From Paenibacillus piscarius (GTDB taxonomy: Bacteria; Bacillota; Bacilli; Paenibacillales; Paenibacillaceae): DNA of 64,000 nucleotides. The notes under the pieces were generated by a model that saw only the letters and a program-made list of their open reading frames with translations, was not told where the DNA came from and searched no databases. This document shows positions 18,086-26,423 of the stretch, piece by piece. Position 1 is the first letter of the stretch; every line of letters starts with the position of its first letter. The translations under genes were made by a program, and so were the position numbers. The DNA lies in NCBI RefSeq assembly GCF_022234545.1, contig NZ_JAIEUI010000025.1:23506-87505 (forward strand). The letters are read 5' to 3'.

Positions 18086-19342
18086 CTACCGGGAGTGGCC
18101 GATGAACTCCTGCTGCTCGGCGCGGACTCTCCGGGACGGGGAGGTTAGCGACTGCAGGCTGAGGGCCAGCAGGAACGCCATACAGAATAGCATGAAGGAG
18201 ATGCCGAAGATCAGCCTGGCGCCGGTATACAGATACAGCCATCCGAAGAAAACATAGGACACCATATTGGTCGCCAGCGGCCCTCCTTCAAACACGGAGC
18301 CGACGCGGCCCAGCAGGTTCTCTGGAACGTAGGTCATTAACAGGGTGGACAGCGTAATGCTCAGCAGGGATATGCCGATCCCGATAATGACACGGCTGAG
18401 CAGCATGGACCAGGGGCCGAAGGATAACGTGAGCAGCAGCAGCCCGGCAGTCATGACCCCTGCTCCCCAAATGTTGATGTGAATGTAATTCTTGAATCTT
18501 GCCCCAAGCAGGTTCAGGCCCAGTGCCCCCGCGAACATGCCAATGCCTCCGGCAGTGCTGGCCCAGGCCAGGTAATTCTGGTCTAAATGCAGCTCGTTCA
18601 CAACAAAATAAATGTTCAACAAATTAATGGCCCCTGTGCACACTCCCATCACTGACAGCATAATAAATAACCGTTTGGTGAGGGGCGAAGCGAGAATATA
18701 CCGGAAGCCCTCCAGTACATCCGTCCAGAAGGAGGGGACAGGAGCGGAATCCGAGGAATCCGCCAGCGGGACAGGCTTGATCCTTAGATTCAGAATGCAC
18801 AGGCTGCCCAGGATAAAACAAAAGCCGTCCGCGATCAAAGAAGTGGAGGCCCCCCACCATTGGTAGACAAAGGCTCCGATAGCAGGCCCGGCAAGACTGA
18901 TCAACGTATCAATCGTCTTCACTGAAGAACTCGCTGTTCCGTAATCTTCATGATCCACAGCTGTGACCGTCAACTTACTGATGGCAGGCTGGAAAAATTG
19001 TTGCACTGTGCAGGTAAAGGCCAGCATCACCAGCAACAGAGGAACCTGCTCGAACCATATTAATCCGGCGAGTATAAACGACATGAAGGCGCGGATGACG
19101 AGCGTGGCCTGCAGCACCTTCTTGGGCTTCCGCCGGTCTACCCATGTTCCGGCCAGAGGGGCCATGATGAAGACAGGGAGCATCTGGGCAAACAGAAGAG
19201 CCGTCCGGTAAAAGACCGCCTGGTCCGCTTCCGCAAATACCCAGAACAGGATGGCCCAATTGCGGATCTCATCTCCGACGGAGGATAAGGTCTGCGTGCA
19301 CCATAACCGGCGAAACACGCCGTTCTTCAGCATAATCCACAA
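18086..19342 (-). CDS. MFS exporter of the RiPP-like cluster
   Basis: 418-residue major facilitator of the drug/macrolide efflux (MFS_3-like) type with about 12 hydrophobic segments and the loop motif APLAGTWVDRRKPKK between helices 2 and 3. The TTG start at 19342 is eight bases after GAGAGGGG; the next ATG (19333) is too far from it. It is the last of five co-directional genes and begins 32 bases after the B12-radical SAM gene. By context it probably exports the modified peptide or confers self-resistance. No protease or ABC exporter is present in the cluster. Confidence 0.82.
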   Translation of the reverse strand: MWIMLKNGVFRRLWCTQTLSSVGDEIRNWAILFWVFAEADQAVFYRTALLFAQMLPVFIMAPLAGTWVDRRKPKKVLQATLVIRAFMSFILAGLIWFEQVPLLLVMLAFTCTVQQFFQPAISKLTVTAVDHEDYGTASSSVKTIDTLISLAGPAIGAFVYQWWGASTSLIADGFCFILGSLCILNLRIKPVPLADSSDSAPVPSFWTDVLEGFRYILASPLTKRLFIMLSVMGVCTGAINLLNIYFVVNELHLDQNYLAWASTAGGIGMFAGALGLNLLGARFKNYIHINIWGAGVMTAGLLLLTLSFGPWSMLLSRVIIGIGISLLSITLSTLLMTYVPENLLGRVGSVFEGGPLATNMVSYVFFGWLYLYTGARLIFGISFMLFCMAFLLALSLQSLTSPSRRVRAEQQEFIGHSR

Positions 19343-19373
19343 GGAAAGGGCCCCTCTCTTCCGTTATTATCAC

Positions 19374-21329
19374 TCACGAAATCAGCAATTGATGCCTATA
19401 GAAATGGTCATACACCTGTCCGATCCACTTCTGCCGTTCTTCCTCATTAGCCGCAAAGGGATTCTCCAGGGACAGGTTATGAACAACGCTCTCAAAGTCG
19501 CCTCCGCTCTCCATCTGCTGAATAATGGCAATGCTCAAATGATCCATGCTCATGACCCGGACGTAGCCTCTTCGGTCTTCAAGAGCTGTTGCGTCCTCCA
19601 GTACCAGCACGATTTCATCCTCCTGTCCTTCCACAAGCCGAAGATCAGCAGGCAGGGGGCTATGCAGCTTCAGCTCAGGGATAGAGTAATGCGGCTGCAT
19701 CACTTTTACAGGCTTCATCCCGGTCTTGTCCTGAACCCCTGCACTCCGCTGCATCAGTTCCATAACCGCCTGCTCATAAGACAGAAGGTCCTTCAGAAGC
19801 AGTCCTGCTTCGGGATCAAGCCCCTGGATCAGCTCCTCCAGGAGGACGGCTAATTCTCCGGCAGGCGGAGCCGCTTCAGGCATAGCCAGTCGGGAGGAGA
19901 CGAAAGCAATCGTGCGGGTGTAGGTAACGCCGGCCAGATGGTTCAGATAATACAAGGTGCGGAAGAAAGAATGGGCCAGCGGGTAATAGAGTTTTCTAAT
20001 TCTGTGCAGGGCCTGTGTATCCACAGACTGTAAGGTGTAATAGTTGCTGAAGATTTGCGGGTAGCTGGCAATCCAATTCTTTTCAATGCCGGATAGCTGG
20101 AAGTCACTGTTCATATCGTTGGTGCCCCAGAACTGGTCGTCCAGCATCAGACCGTCCTTCTCAGCCTCATACAATTGGGTTCCGGGAAAAAGAGATAATT
20201 GGTGCAGCTGCACATCGGCTATGCCTATAGAGAGCAGCCGGACGATCATATCCAGAGTCAGATTGAGGTCTTCCTCCGTTTCTTCCGGAAATCCCGTAAT
20301 AAAGGAGACGGTGCACGACAGCCCCGACAGGTGCAGCTCCCGGAGCAGCTCGTAGGCCTGATTCAAATTGAGTTTTTTGCCGATGATCTGCTGGATGGGC
20401 TGGCTGCCGCTCTCGATCCCGAAGAATACACCGTTACATCCGGCCTGCATCATAAGCTCGAAGAGCTCCAGATCCACGTGGTCGGTCCGGGAGGAGCAGC
20501 TCCAGGTGAAGGACTCGCCGCCATCCAGCAGCTCCCGGCAGAATTGTCTGACGAACTTCTGGTTCACCGTGAAATTATCATGCGTTAGGCTGAAATGGGT
20601 AATCCCCCACTGCTCCCGGATGTACCGCATTTCCGCGATGATCCGCGCAGGGCTTTTCGTCCTGTATTTTCGCGAGAAAAAGGTTGAAGTGCTGCAAAAG
20701 CTGCAATGAAAGGGACAGCCGCGTCCCGCCTCAATCGGGAAAAACCGGGTCTCGGCGGTAGTGAAATAGGCAGATAAATCCTCTATTAAGCGGAAGGCGG
20801 GAAACGGCGTATCGTCCAGGTTCCTCAGGATCGGCCGCGGCGGGTTGGTGTGGACGCTTCCCTCAGCGCGGAAGCATAATCCTGCTACTCCGGTAAGAGG
20901 CTGGCCGGACTCCAAGGCGGCAATCAGCTCGGGCAGCGTCTGCTCACCTTCTCCAATAACGATATAGTCTATAGACGGGAAGCAGGTTAATGTCTCTTCG
21001 GCAACGAAGCTTGCATGAGGACCGCCAAGAATGATGATTCTGTCCGGATCCAGCCGCTTGCATGCCTCGGCAATCCTCAGCGCGATAGAATAATTGCCGC
21101 ACATCGCCGTGAACCCGAGAATGCTGGAGGGCTTGCTGATGATAGTCGCTGCAATATCGTTGAGGGCGGCTGCATCAAAATGGCTGATGCCTGAATAGCG
21201 TAGAGCCAGATCGGTGAGGCAGACCGCATAGCCCGCATCCATCAGGGCAGCACCCAGCACAAGCAGGTTGAGCGGAGGATCTACGGTATCCACAGAAGCA
21301 TTGTAGGGCGGACATATCAGTTGGATCAT
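19374..21329 (-). CDS. B12-binding radical SAM enzyme (RiPP-type)
   Basis: 651 residues. N-terminal cobalamin-binding Rossmann-like domain (about 1-145: PPLNLLVLGAALMDAGY, ILGFTAMCGNY, IIILGGPHASF, DYIVIGEGE), then a radical SAM barrel with the 4Fe-4S motif CPFHCSFC (C205, C209, C212) after the typical EAGRG. The last ~75 residues have a helix pattern that could be a PqqD-like peptide-binding (RRE) domain; this is a guess. Related enzymes C-methylate peptides or make other radical changes. It lies 28 bases after a radical SAM/SPASM gene, which supports a role in peptide maturation. ATG 21329 follows GAGGTG. Confidence 0.82.
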   Translation of the reverse strand: MIQLICPPYNASVDTVDPPLNLLVLGAALMDAGYAVCLTDLALRYSGISHFDAAALNDIAATIISKPSSILGFTAMCGNYSIALRIAEACKRLDPDRIIILGGPHASFVAEETLTCFPSIDYIVIGEGEQTLPELIAALESGQPLTGVAGLCFRAEGSVHTNPPRPILRNLDDTPFPAFRLIEDLSAYFTTAETRFFPIEAGRGCPFHCSFCSTSTFFSRKYRTKSPARIIAEMRYIREQWGITHFSLTHDNFTVNQKFVRQFCRELLDGGESFTWSCSSRTDHVDLELFELMMQAGCNGVFFGIESGSQPIQQIIGKKLNLNQAYELLRELHLSGLSCTVSFITGFPEETEEDLNLTLDMIVRLLSIGIADVQLHQLSLFPGTQLYEAEKDGLMLDDQFWGTNDMNSDFQLSGIEKNWIASYPQIFSNYYTLQSVDTQALHRIRKLYYPLAHSFFRTLYYLNHLAGVTYTRTIAFVSSRLAMPEAAPPAGELAVLLEELIQGLDPEAGLLLKDLLSYEQAVMELMQRSAGVQDKTGMKPVKVMQPHYSIPELKLHSPLPADLRLVEGQEDEIVLVLEDATALEDRRGYVRVMSMDHLSIAIIQQMESGGDFESVVHNLSLENPFAANEEERQKWIGQVYDHFYRHQLLIS

Positions 21330-21357
21330 ATTCTACACACCTCACATAAAAGAAGAA

Positions 21358-22725
21358 TTAGCTTAATGCCACGAACGAAGCATTCAGCCGCTCCAGATGG
21401 CCGCCAAGATCACGCTTCACATTTCCGCAGTAGGAACCCATGATCGAACCGGTGGTCCGTTCCGCTTGAACAGGGCAATTCCCGGAGCAGAGAAAAGCGA
21501 TATTGCACGCTTTGCATTCCGGCTGATTCAAGACATGACGTCCTTGCCACAACGCAAGTTTTTGTTGATCCAGCTCAAGCCGCGGATAATAGGTTCCAAG
21601 ACTCCACTTCCTGTCGCCTATAATGCTGGTGCACGGGTAGATCTGGTGATCCGGCGAGAAGGTGAAGGTTTTGGCTCCGGCTGCCTCGCAGAAGTACATA
21701 TTCGGGAAATAGTTATCCGTCACGATGCCGGTATCCAGCACCTTCTCAAAGGGCAGCGTGAGCCGGGTCAGATCACTGTTTAATGTCACATTCAGCTTTT
21801 TTAGTTTGTCATTAGGCACATGCATTTTGATAGCTTCGGTAAGCTGATAATTGGGCAGCAGGCTTGGGGCGGAATTGCCGGCATAGTTCTCCACTGGAGA
21901 CATTGCAACTGAGAAGTTAGGATGAGTGTTCCAATGCCGGTCCGCGAAAACATCAAGCAGCTCATTCAGATGCTCTATATTCTCACCATCCAGATTGACG
22001 CGGACCGTAATGTCGAATTGCTGCTCCAGGAAGGCGTCAATCTGTTCTGTTATTGTCCGGAAGGTACCCTGATTGGCATGAGTAATCCGCCGTTTGTCAT
22101 GAACGCCCTCGGGGCCGTCAATCGTCAGCTGGATCTTGATCATATCCTTGTAAGGCTCCAGCAGGTCCTGGTATTGAGACAGGAAGACTCCATTCGAAAT
22201 GATCGTTCCTGTAATCCCCCGTTCTCTGGCCTGCTCAAGAATAAGCCTGACCACAGAAGCATTCAGGGGGAGGAGCGGTTCTCCGCCAAAAATAATAAAG
22301 TGCTGCTTCGCAGAATGCTGCCCCGCCATGATTTCATCCATAGCCAGGAAGGCCGCCAGCACATCATCATCGGTCATCCGTTCCTTGCTGGAGCGGATTT
22401 CCTGCGGCTCAAAGCAGTAGACGCATTTCAAATTGCAGGTCATCGACGGGCAGAACACAAATGAAATTTCAGCCAGGTGATGATGATCCAGGTATTCTTT
22501 GTACCGGTTGATCAGAGCTTGCTCCCCGGCGCGATCTTCATAAAGATAGCCTCTGGCGACCAGAAACTGCTCTTCCTGATCAGAAGGAGGGCGGATTGAC
22601 GGCTGCTTTTGGAGGAATTGGCTGATATGCTCGTCCACAATGTCCATCGCGCCTGAGAGCGAATTGAAGATCAGATGGCGGCCATTGCTTAAGCGATATG
22701 TGAAAATATAACCGGAAATATACAT
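21358..22725 (-). CDS. Radical SAM/SPASM peptide maturase B
   Basis: 455 residues. N-terminal ~65-residue domain (YIFTYRLSNGRHLIFNSLSGAMDIV...) resembling the leader-binding regions of RiPP maturases and clearly like that of the gene at 23015. Radical SAM motif CNLKCVYC (C97, C101, C104), then GGEPLL. The C-terminal SPASM-type region is Cys-rich (YPCTS, CKACNIAFLCSGNCP, SYCGN), able to bind auxiliary Fe-S clusters. ATG 22725 is preferred over GTG 22728: it is eight bases after AGGGGGG. Likely installs a thioether or C-C/C-X crosslink on the adjacent peptide. Confidence 0.87.
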   Translation of the reverse strand: MYISGYIFTYRLSNGRHLIFNSLSGAMDIVDEHISQFLQKQPSIRPPSDQEEQFLVARGYLYEDRAGEQALINRYKEYLDHHHLAEISFVFCPSMTCNLKCVYCFEPQEIRSSKERMTDDDVLAAFLAMDEIMAGQHSAKQHFIIFGGEPLLPLNASVVRLILEQARERGITGTIISNGVFLSQYQDLLEPYKDMIKIQLTIDGPEGVHDKRRITHANQGTFRTITEQIDAFLEQQFDITVRVNLDGENIEHLNELLDVFADRHWNTHPNFSVAMSPVENYAGNSAPSLLPNYQLTEAIKMHVPNDKLKKLNVTLNSDLTRLTLPFEKVLDTGIVTDNYFPNMYFCEAAGAKTFTFSPDHQIYPCTSIIGDRKWSLGTYYPRLELDQQKLALWQGRHVLNQPECKACNIAFLCSGNCPVQAERTTGSIMGSYCGNVKRDLGGHLERLNASFVALS

Positions 22726-22749
22726 CACTCTATCCCCCCTGGTAAGAAC

Positions 22750-22780
22750 AGCGGGAAGGCATAATCATGCGCTTCCCGCT
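22750..22780 (-). promoter_or_regulatory. Hairpin between peptide gene and maturase B
   Basis: AGCGGGAAG and CTTCCCGCT form a perfect 9 bp stem with an inner CAT/ATG pairing. There is no U-tract on the minus strand, so it is more likely an RNA-stabilising or processing hairpin than a full terminator. Either would raise peptide mRNA over enzyme mRNA. Confidence 0.5.
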
Positions 22781-22803
22781 ATTGTCCAATAATAAGGATG
22801 CTG

Positions 22804-22938
22804 TTAGATGGCTTTTTTGGTCGGGTTGTTGATTTGAATGGATGCTTTTTGGCAGCAGGCCATTGGAACCGTAATTTCTTCCAAATCTTTGGCTGAGAGA
22901 TTCGTCCAGAGATCCTTGTTCTTGGTCAGTGATTTCAT
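22804..22938 (-). CDS. Putative RiPP precursor peptide with Cys-Cys core
   Basis: 44-residue ORF between the two radical SAM/SPASM genes, same strand. A strong ribosome site (AGGAGG) ends seven to eight bases before the ATG at 22938; an in-frame ATG at 22944 is almost touching the site. The first ~24 residues are a charged leader (K/D/E-rich, DLWTNLSAKDLEEI). The rest, beginning VPMACCQKASIQINNP, has Cys28-Cys29, a Lys-Ala-Ser stretch, Ile-Gln-Ile-Asn-Asn and a basic end (TKKAI, stop). These features suit a leader-core RiPP substrate. No known class matches by eye. It is shorter than usual gene-calling cut-offs and could easily be missed. Confidence 0.78.
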   Translation of the reverse strand: MKSLTKNKDLWTNLSAKDLEEITVPMACCQKASIQINNPTKKAI

Positions 22939-23014
22939 GTCCATTACCTCCTCTCCTAAGAGAATATTTATGACAAGGCGGATGCCTTGGCATCAAGGGA
23001 ATGAAGCAGACGGT

Positions 23015-24391
23015 TCATTGGTAGTAGCTTTCAAGCAGACGCTCCCGGTGAAGGTCGAGGTAGGTCTTCAAGTATTGCCTTGTATAGCTGCAGCTCGCTT
23101 CAAAGTTCCTCAATTCACCGTCACTGCTTCCTTTCAGCACACAGCCGCCCCCGCATAGAGGAGCAAGATTACATTGGCTGCATTTGTCATTCACTGCGAT
23201 ATCCCGGTGCCATCTCTGCCACTTCTCTTCATTCAATTGCAGGCCTTGAAGATAGCTCCCGATCGAATAATCTGTGAATCCCACAGTTTCGACACAGGGA
23301 TACAACAGCCCGTCTGCACCAAATACGAGATTATGAAGCCTTGAAGCGCTGCAGCCGGACAGATCGAAATAATAATGCTCATCGTCTGTATCGAAAATAG
23401 CTTTGCGGAGTATACGCAGCTTCTTCTCCATGAAATACCCCAGGTAGACTCTGTATCTGCTGCGGGTGGCTTCCCAGTCCGGAAAGAGCGAATGAAGCTG
23501 CTTCAGCAGCTCGTAATCAGGCTGATAGCCGGCAACATCTCCCGTATTGAAATTATCGTTGATCGGAGCGATCTGGCAGGAGAAATCAGGTGAGCTTGTC
23601 CACTGCAGCCGCTCGAACCCGGCGAAGATTTCCGGCAGATAGCGGACATTCTCACGGCCTGTATTGATCCGCGCAGTGACGGGAATATGATGCTCCAGCA
23701 GAAATGTAATGTTCGCGCAGATAAGGTCGAAGCTGCCGCTATTGTCTCTGTATTTTCGCAGCTGATCGTGAATCTCCTTCGGGCCGTCAAGGGTGATCTG
23801 CATATGATGGAAATGCGCGGAATGCTTCTGCAGAAAAGGGAAATACGCTCCAAGCTCGGTTCCGTTCGTGATGGATAGAATAGGCCAGTTTCGGTCGATG
23901 GCCTGCTGCAAAATGTATTCTACCTGGGGCTGATTGCGGGCCAGGAAGGGCTCGCCGCCGAACAGCTCGAATTGGACAACAGTATCAGGCTGCTTCTGCA
24001 CCATTTGATCCATCGCTTGAAACATCTCACGGACCTGCGTAAGCGTAAGCGTCGGCGAGTCCTGATGAATGCCGGACTGGAAGCAGTACGGACAGGCAAG
24101 ATTGCAGGTGTAGGTGGGACAAACCGTGAAGGTTAAGGCCGGGTGGGAGCGGTAAAAGGTATCCAGGGAGTCACGTATATATTGTTCTTCGTTCTTATCC
24201 GAAAGATAACCTCTGTCCGCAAGCAGAGTCCGGGTCTCCAGATCGAGACCGGCTAATGAATCAGAGGCGGAATGAAAAAGAGCGCGGGCTACCTTCGGTT
24301 CCACCAGGTCTACGGCACCGCTTAGCGTATTCATGATCAGCTGTACATCATCGTTTAACTTGTATTTGAAATTGTACTTAGATAGTTTCAT
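23015..24391 (-). CDS. Radical SAM/SPASM peptide maturase A
   Basis: 458 residues, first gene of the cluster. N-terminal domain YNFKYKLNDDVQLIMNTLSGAVDLV parallels maturase B position by position. Radical SAM motif CNLACPYC (C96, C100, C103), GGEPFL, ITNGTELG and QITLDGPKEIHDQLR are typical of peptide-modifying SPASM enzymes. C-terminal Cys clusters: LSGCSAS, YPCVET, CSQCNLAPLCGGGC, ASCSYT. Start ATG follows AGGAGG by 11 bases. Like the TrnC/TrnD pair of thuricin CD, two SPASM enzymes here may act together or in sequence on one substrate. Confidence 0.87.
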   Translation of the reverse strand: MKLSKYNFKYKLNDDVQLIMNTLSGAVDLVEPKVARALFHSASDSLAGLDLETRTLLADRGYLSDKNEEQYIRDSLDTFYRSHPALTFTVCPTYTCNLACPYCFQSGIHQDSPTLTLTQVREMFQAMDQMVQKQPDTVVQFELFGGEPFLARNQPQVEYILQQAIDRNWPILSITNGTELGAYFPFLQKHSAHFHHMQITLDGPKEIHDQLRKYRDNSGSFDLICANITFLLEHHIPVTARINTGRENVRYLPEIFAGFERLQWTSSPDFSCQIAPINDNFNTGDVAGYQPDYELLKQLHSLFPDWEATRSRYRVYLGYFMEKKLRILRKAIFDTDDEHYYFDLSGCSASRLHNLVFGADGLLYPCVETVGFTDYSIGSYLQGLQLNEEKWQRWHRDIAVNDKCSQCNLAPLCGGGCVLKGSSDGELRNFEASCSYTRQYLKTYLDLHRERLLESYYQ

Positions 24392-24538
24392 ACGCTTCTC
24401 ATCCTCCTGGAACCGCTAGAGTTGTTGTCCACTTGTCTGTAAATAATGTAAAACTTTTCCTTAATCGTCACTATGAAAAAAGTCATAAAATAGGAAATAA
24501 TCTAATAAATGAGATAAAACTATCGATACATGAAAGAA
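24392..24538 (-). promoter_or_regulatory. AT-rich leader of the RiPP-like cluster
   Basis: About 145 bases without a gene, much richer in AT than the neighbouring coding DNA, ending at the maturase A ribosome site. The cluster promoter should be here. I could not choose a convincing -35/-10 pair, and no regulator gene is attached to the cluster. Confidence 0.4.
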
Positions 24539-24573
24539 GCCTCCCGGGCTGCATAATACAGCAGCCGGAAGGC
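24539..24573 (-). terminator. Terminator between the Gly-rich gene and the RiPP-like cluster
   Basis: GCCTTCCGGCTGCTG pairs with CAGCCCGGGAGGC (minus strand), followed by TTCTTTC. It ends the upstream transcript and marks the RiPP-like cluster as a separate transcription unit. Confidence 0.75.
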
Positions 24574-24596
24574 TATATTGTTTGACCAGCTTTTGT

Positions 24597-24929
24597 TCAG
24601 TCGCCGCCACCGCCGCCGGAATCTCCGCCGCCGGAGTCCCCGCCACCAGAGTCGCCGCCGCCGTAATCACCGCCACCATGGCTGCTGTGGTGACCGCCGC
24701 TGTCCCAGCTGCTGCCGCCGTGGTGATGCCCGTGATCCTGATGATTCCCGTGTCCATGATGACGGCTGCCATCATCTGCAATGTTCGGATCAGCTCCGGG
24801 GAAGAAGTAGCTGTCCGCAGATGAGTCACTGTTCCGGGAGGTTCTCTTCCTGGAATCGGAACGGCTGCTGCTATTCATTCCCAGAACGGCGATTAACACG
24901 ATTCCTGCAATGATTACGATACCCGCCAT
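24597..24929 (-). CDS. Small membrane-anchored Gly/Asp/Ser/His-rich protein
   Basis: 110 residues; function unknown. Residues about 3-20 (GIVIIAGIVLIAVLGM) form one transmembrane helix or uncleaved signal anchor. A Ser/Arg-rich stretch follows, then a His/Gly segment, then a C-terminal tail of GGGDSGGGD-type repeats ending in Asp. The His/Asp content could bind metal; this is speculation. Start ATG follows GAAGGAGCAGATTAAG. Its own terminator follows. No evidence ties it to the RiPP-like cluster other than strand and closeness. Confidence 0.7.
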   Translation of the reverse strand: MAGIVIIAGIVLIAVLGMNSSSRSDSRKRTSRNSDSSADSYFFPGADPNIADDGSRHHGHGNHQDHGHHHGGSSWDSGGHHSSHGGGDYGGGDSGGGDSGGGDSGGGGGD

Positions 24930-25041
24930 CTTAATCTGCTCCTTCGTACAAATATATAGATTTCTGGTTAATTATAGCATCCCACTGCGAAATTACTGAA
25001 ATCATCAGGTTGGCTATTCTCAGCAGTCATCAGGAAGACTC

Positions 25042-26313
25042 TTATCGCTGCTGCTTGTATTGTCTTGGGGTGAGACCCGTATATTTCTTGAACACCTTGG
25101 TAAAATAGCTCTGGTCATTGAAATGCAGACGGGTAGCGATATCCGACAGCATAATGCCAGGCAGCTCCATCAGCCGCTTGGCTTCTTCGATCCGTTGCTG
25201 CTGGATGTAGTCGCTGATAGCGGTTCCGGTTTCTTTTTTGAACAGCTGGGACAAGTAGCTGGCGTTCAGTCCGGTGTATTCAGCGAGTCTGCTGAGCGGA
25301 AGCTCTTCATACAGATGATTGAAAATATAGTTCCGGCACCGGTCGGAAATCCGGGAAGGCCTGGCGCTGCGGCTGTCCGCCACCTGATCCGCGAAGTCAC
25401 AGAGTGCAGCCAGCATGGCACGGTCGACGGCCGGAATATCGCGCAGCTCCTCAATATGCTGGATATGGAAGTCGCTGAGCGTATAGGCGATCTCCCAGAA
25501 CAGCCCGCCTTCAATCGCGGCGCGGGTGGCCAGAGTGATGGAGGAGACAGCGAGATTTTTTTTGCTGCGCAGCTGGCTCTTGCGGGACAGCCGTCCATAG
25601 CTCTCCTCGGCAAAAGAAGCATGGGTCCGCAGCAGCCCCGCCTTGTCCCCGTCCGTAATATGACGGAACATCTCCCGCTCCTGCATCGGGTCATGATGCA
25701 GCCAGGTATGCTCGCGGCGGTAGGACAGGTCCAGATCCGGGCTGGCGTCTGCCGGAGGCGGAGGCTCCGCCAGTGTACCCGCATCCAGCAGCAGCTCCGT
25801 CACGGACAACGCCTGCCCGGTGGCAAGCGTGTGCAGTAGCAGTGCCGCATGATACCAGCGCATTAGGCTGATTACAGGCAAGCTGCTGTAGTACTCCAGC
25901 CAGCTGGCCTGCTGCCTGGGCGGAATACTGTGATCGCGCAGCAGGCTCTCTGCGTTCTCTCCGGTCACTGGAGCGTTCAGCACCGGCCCGGTGACGATGG
26001 CCCCGCCTGCACCGGGAAGCTGGAGAATAATGAAATTCTCCAGGAAGCCTGTCGTATGCAGACGGGGGAGCACGGGGTCCCCCGCTCCGGTTTTATGTGC
26101 ACCACTTCTGCTCCCCCCGGCCAGCGCCACCACCTCAGCCGGCAGGCCGCCTGTTCCCTGCACGGAGGGCCGGTCCATGGCAGACAGCCCCAGGGCTAGC
26201 CGGGGCACGGCTGCGTTATCGAGCCACAAGACCGGGACCCGGTATGCCTCGTAGATCAGCTTGCAGATGTACTGTATCCCTTCATCGTTTCCGCTTAGCT
26301 TCTGCATGGACAT
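25042..26313 (-). CDS. AraC-family transcriptional regulator
   Basis: 423 residues. The C-terminal ~100 residues form an AraC double helix-turn-helix: LPLSRLAEYTGLNASYLSQLFKKETG, then MLSDIATRLHFNDQSYFTKVFKKYTGLTPRQYKQ. The N-terminal ~300 residues carry no domain I can name. ATG 26313 follows GAGGGGG. It is divergent from the GH3 glycosidase at 26424, with a 110 bp intergenic region, so it probably regulates that gene. Confidence 0.85.
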   Translation of the reverse strand: MSMQKLSGNDEGIQYICKLIYEAYRVPVLWLDNAAVPRLALGLSAMDRPSVQGTGGLPAEVVALAGGSRSGAHKTGAGDPVLPRLHTTGFLENFIILQLPGAGGAIVTGPVLNAPVTGENAESLLRDHSIPPRQQASWLEYYSSLPVISLMRWYHAALLLHTLATGQALSVTELLLDAGTLAEPPPPADASPDLDLSYRREHTWLHHDPMQEREMFRHITDGDKAGLLRTHASFAEESYGRLSRKSQLRSKKNLAVSSITLATRAAIEGGLFWEIAYTLSDFHIQHIEELRDIPAVDRAMLAALCDFADQVADSRSARPSRISDRCRNYIFNHLYEELPLSRLAEYTGLNASYLSQLFKKETGTAISDYIQQQRIEEAKRLMELPGIMLSDIATRLHFNDQSYFTKVFKKYTGLTPRQYKQQR

Positions 26314-26423
26314 TTCCCCCTCTTTTATCTAAACAGAATACTAAAGATCAAATAATAATACCATAACTGACCGTGATATTCGTATAGAATGGAGTCAAGA
26401 AAACGCATTCTTAGGAGGACTGT

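Noticed and set aside
22730..22996. 88-codon frame overlapping the peptide gene on the same strand
   Set aside because: It runs in another frame, has no ribosome site at its start, and the 44-codon frame fits the strong AGGAGG site and RiPP composition.
24578..24913. Plus-strand frame rich in Arg/His opposite the Gly-rich gene
   Set aside because: Antisense of a low-complexity GGN-rich sequence; the minus-strand gene has the ribosome site and terminator.
24597..24929. Gly-rich protein considered as a second RiPP precursor
   Set aside because: It has its own membrane helix and terminator, contains no Cys, and is separated from the cluster by that terminator.
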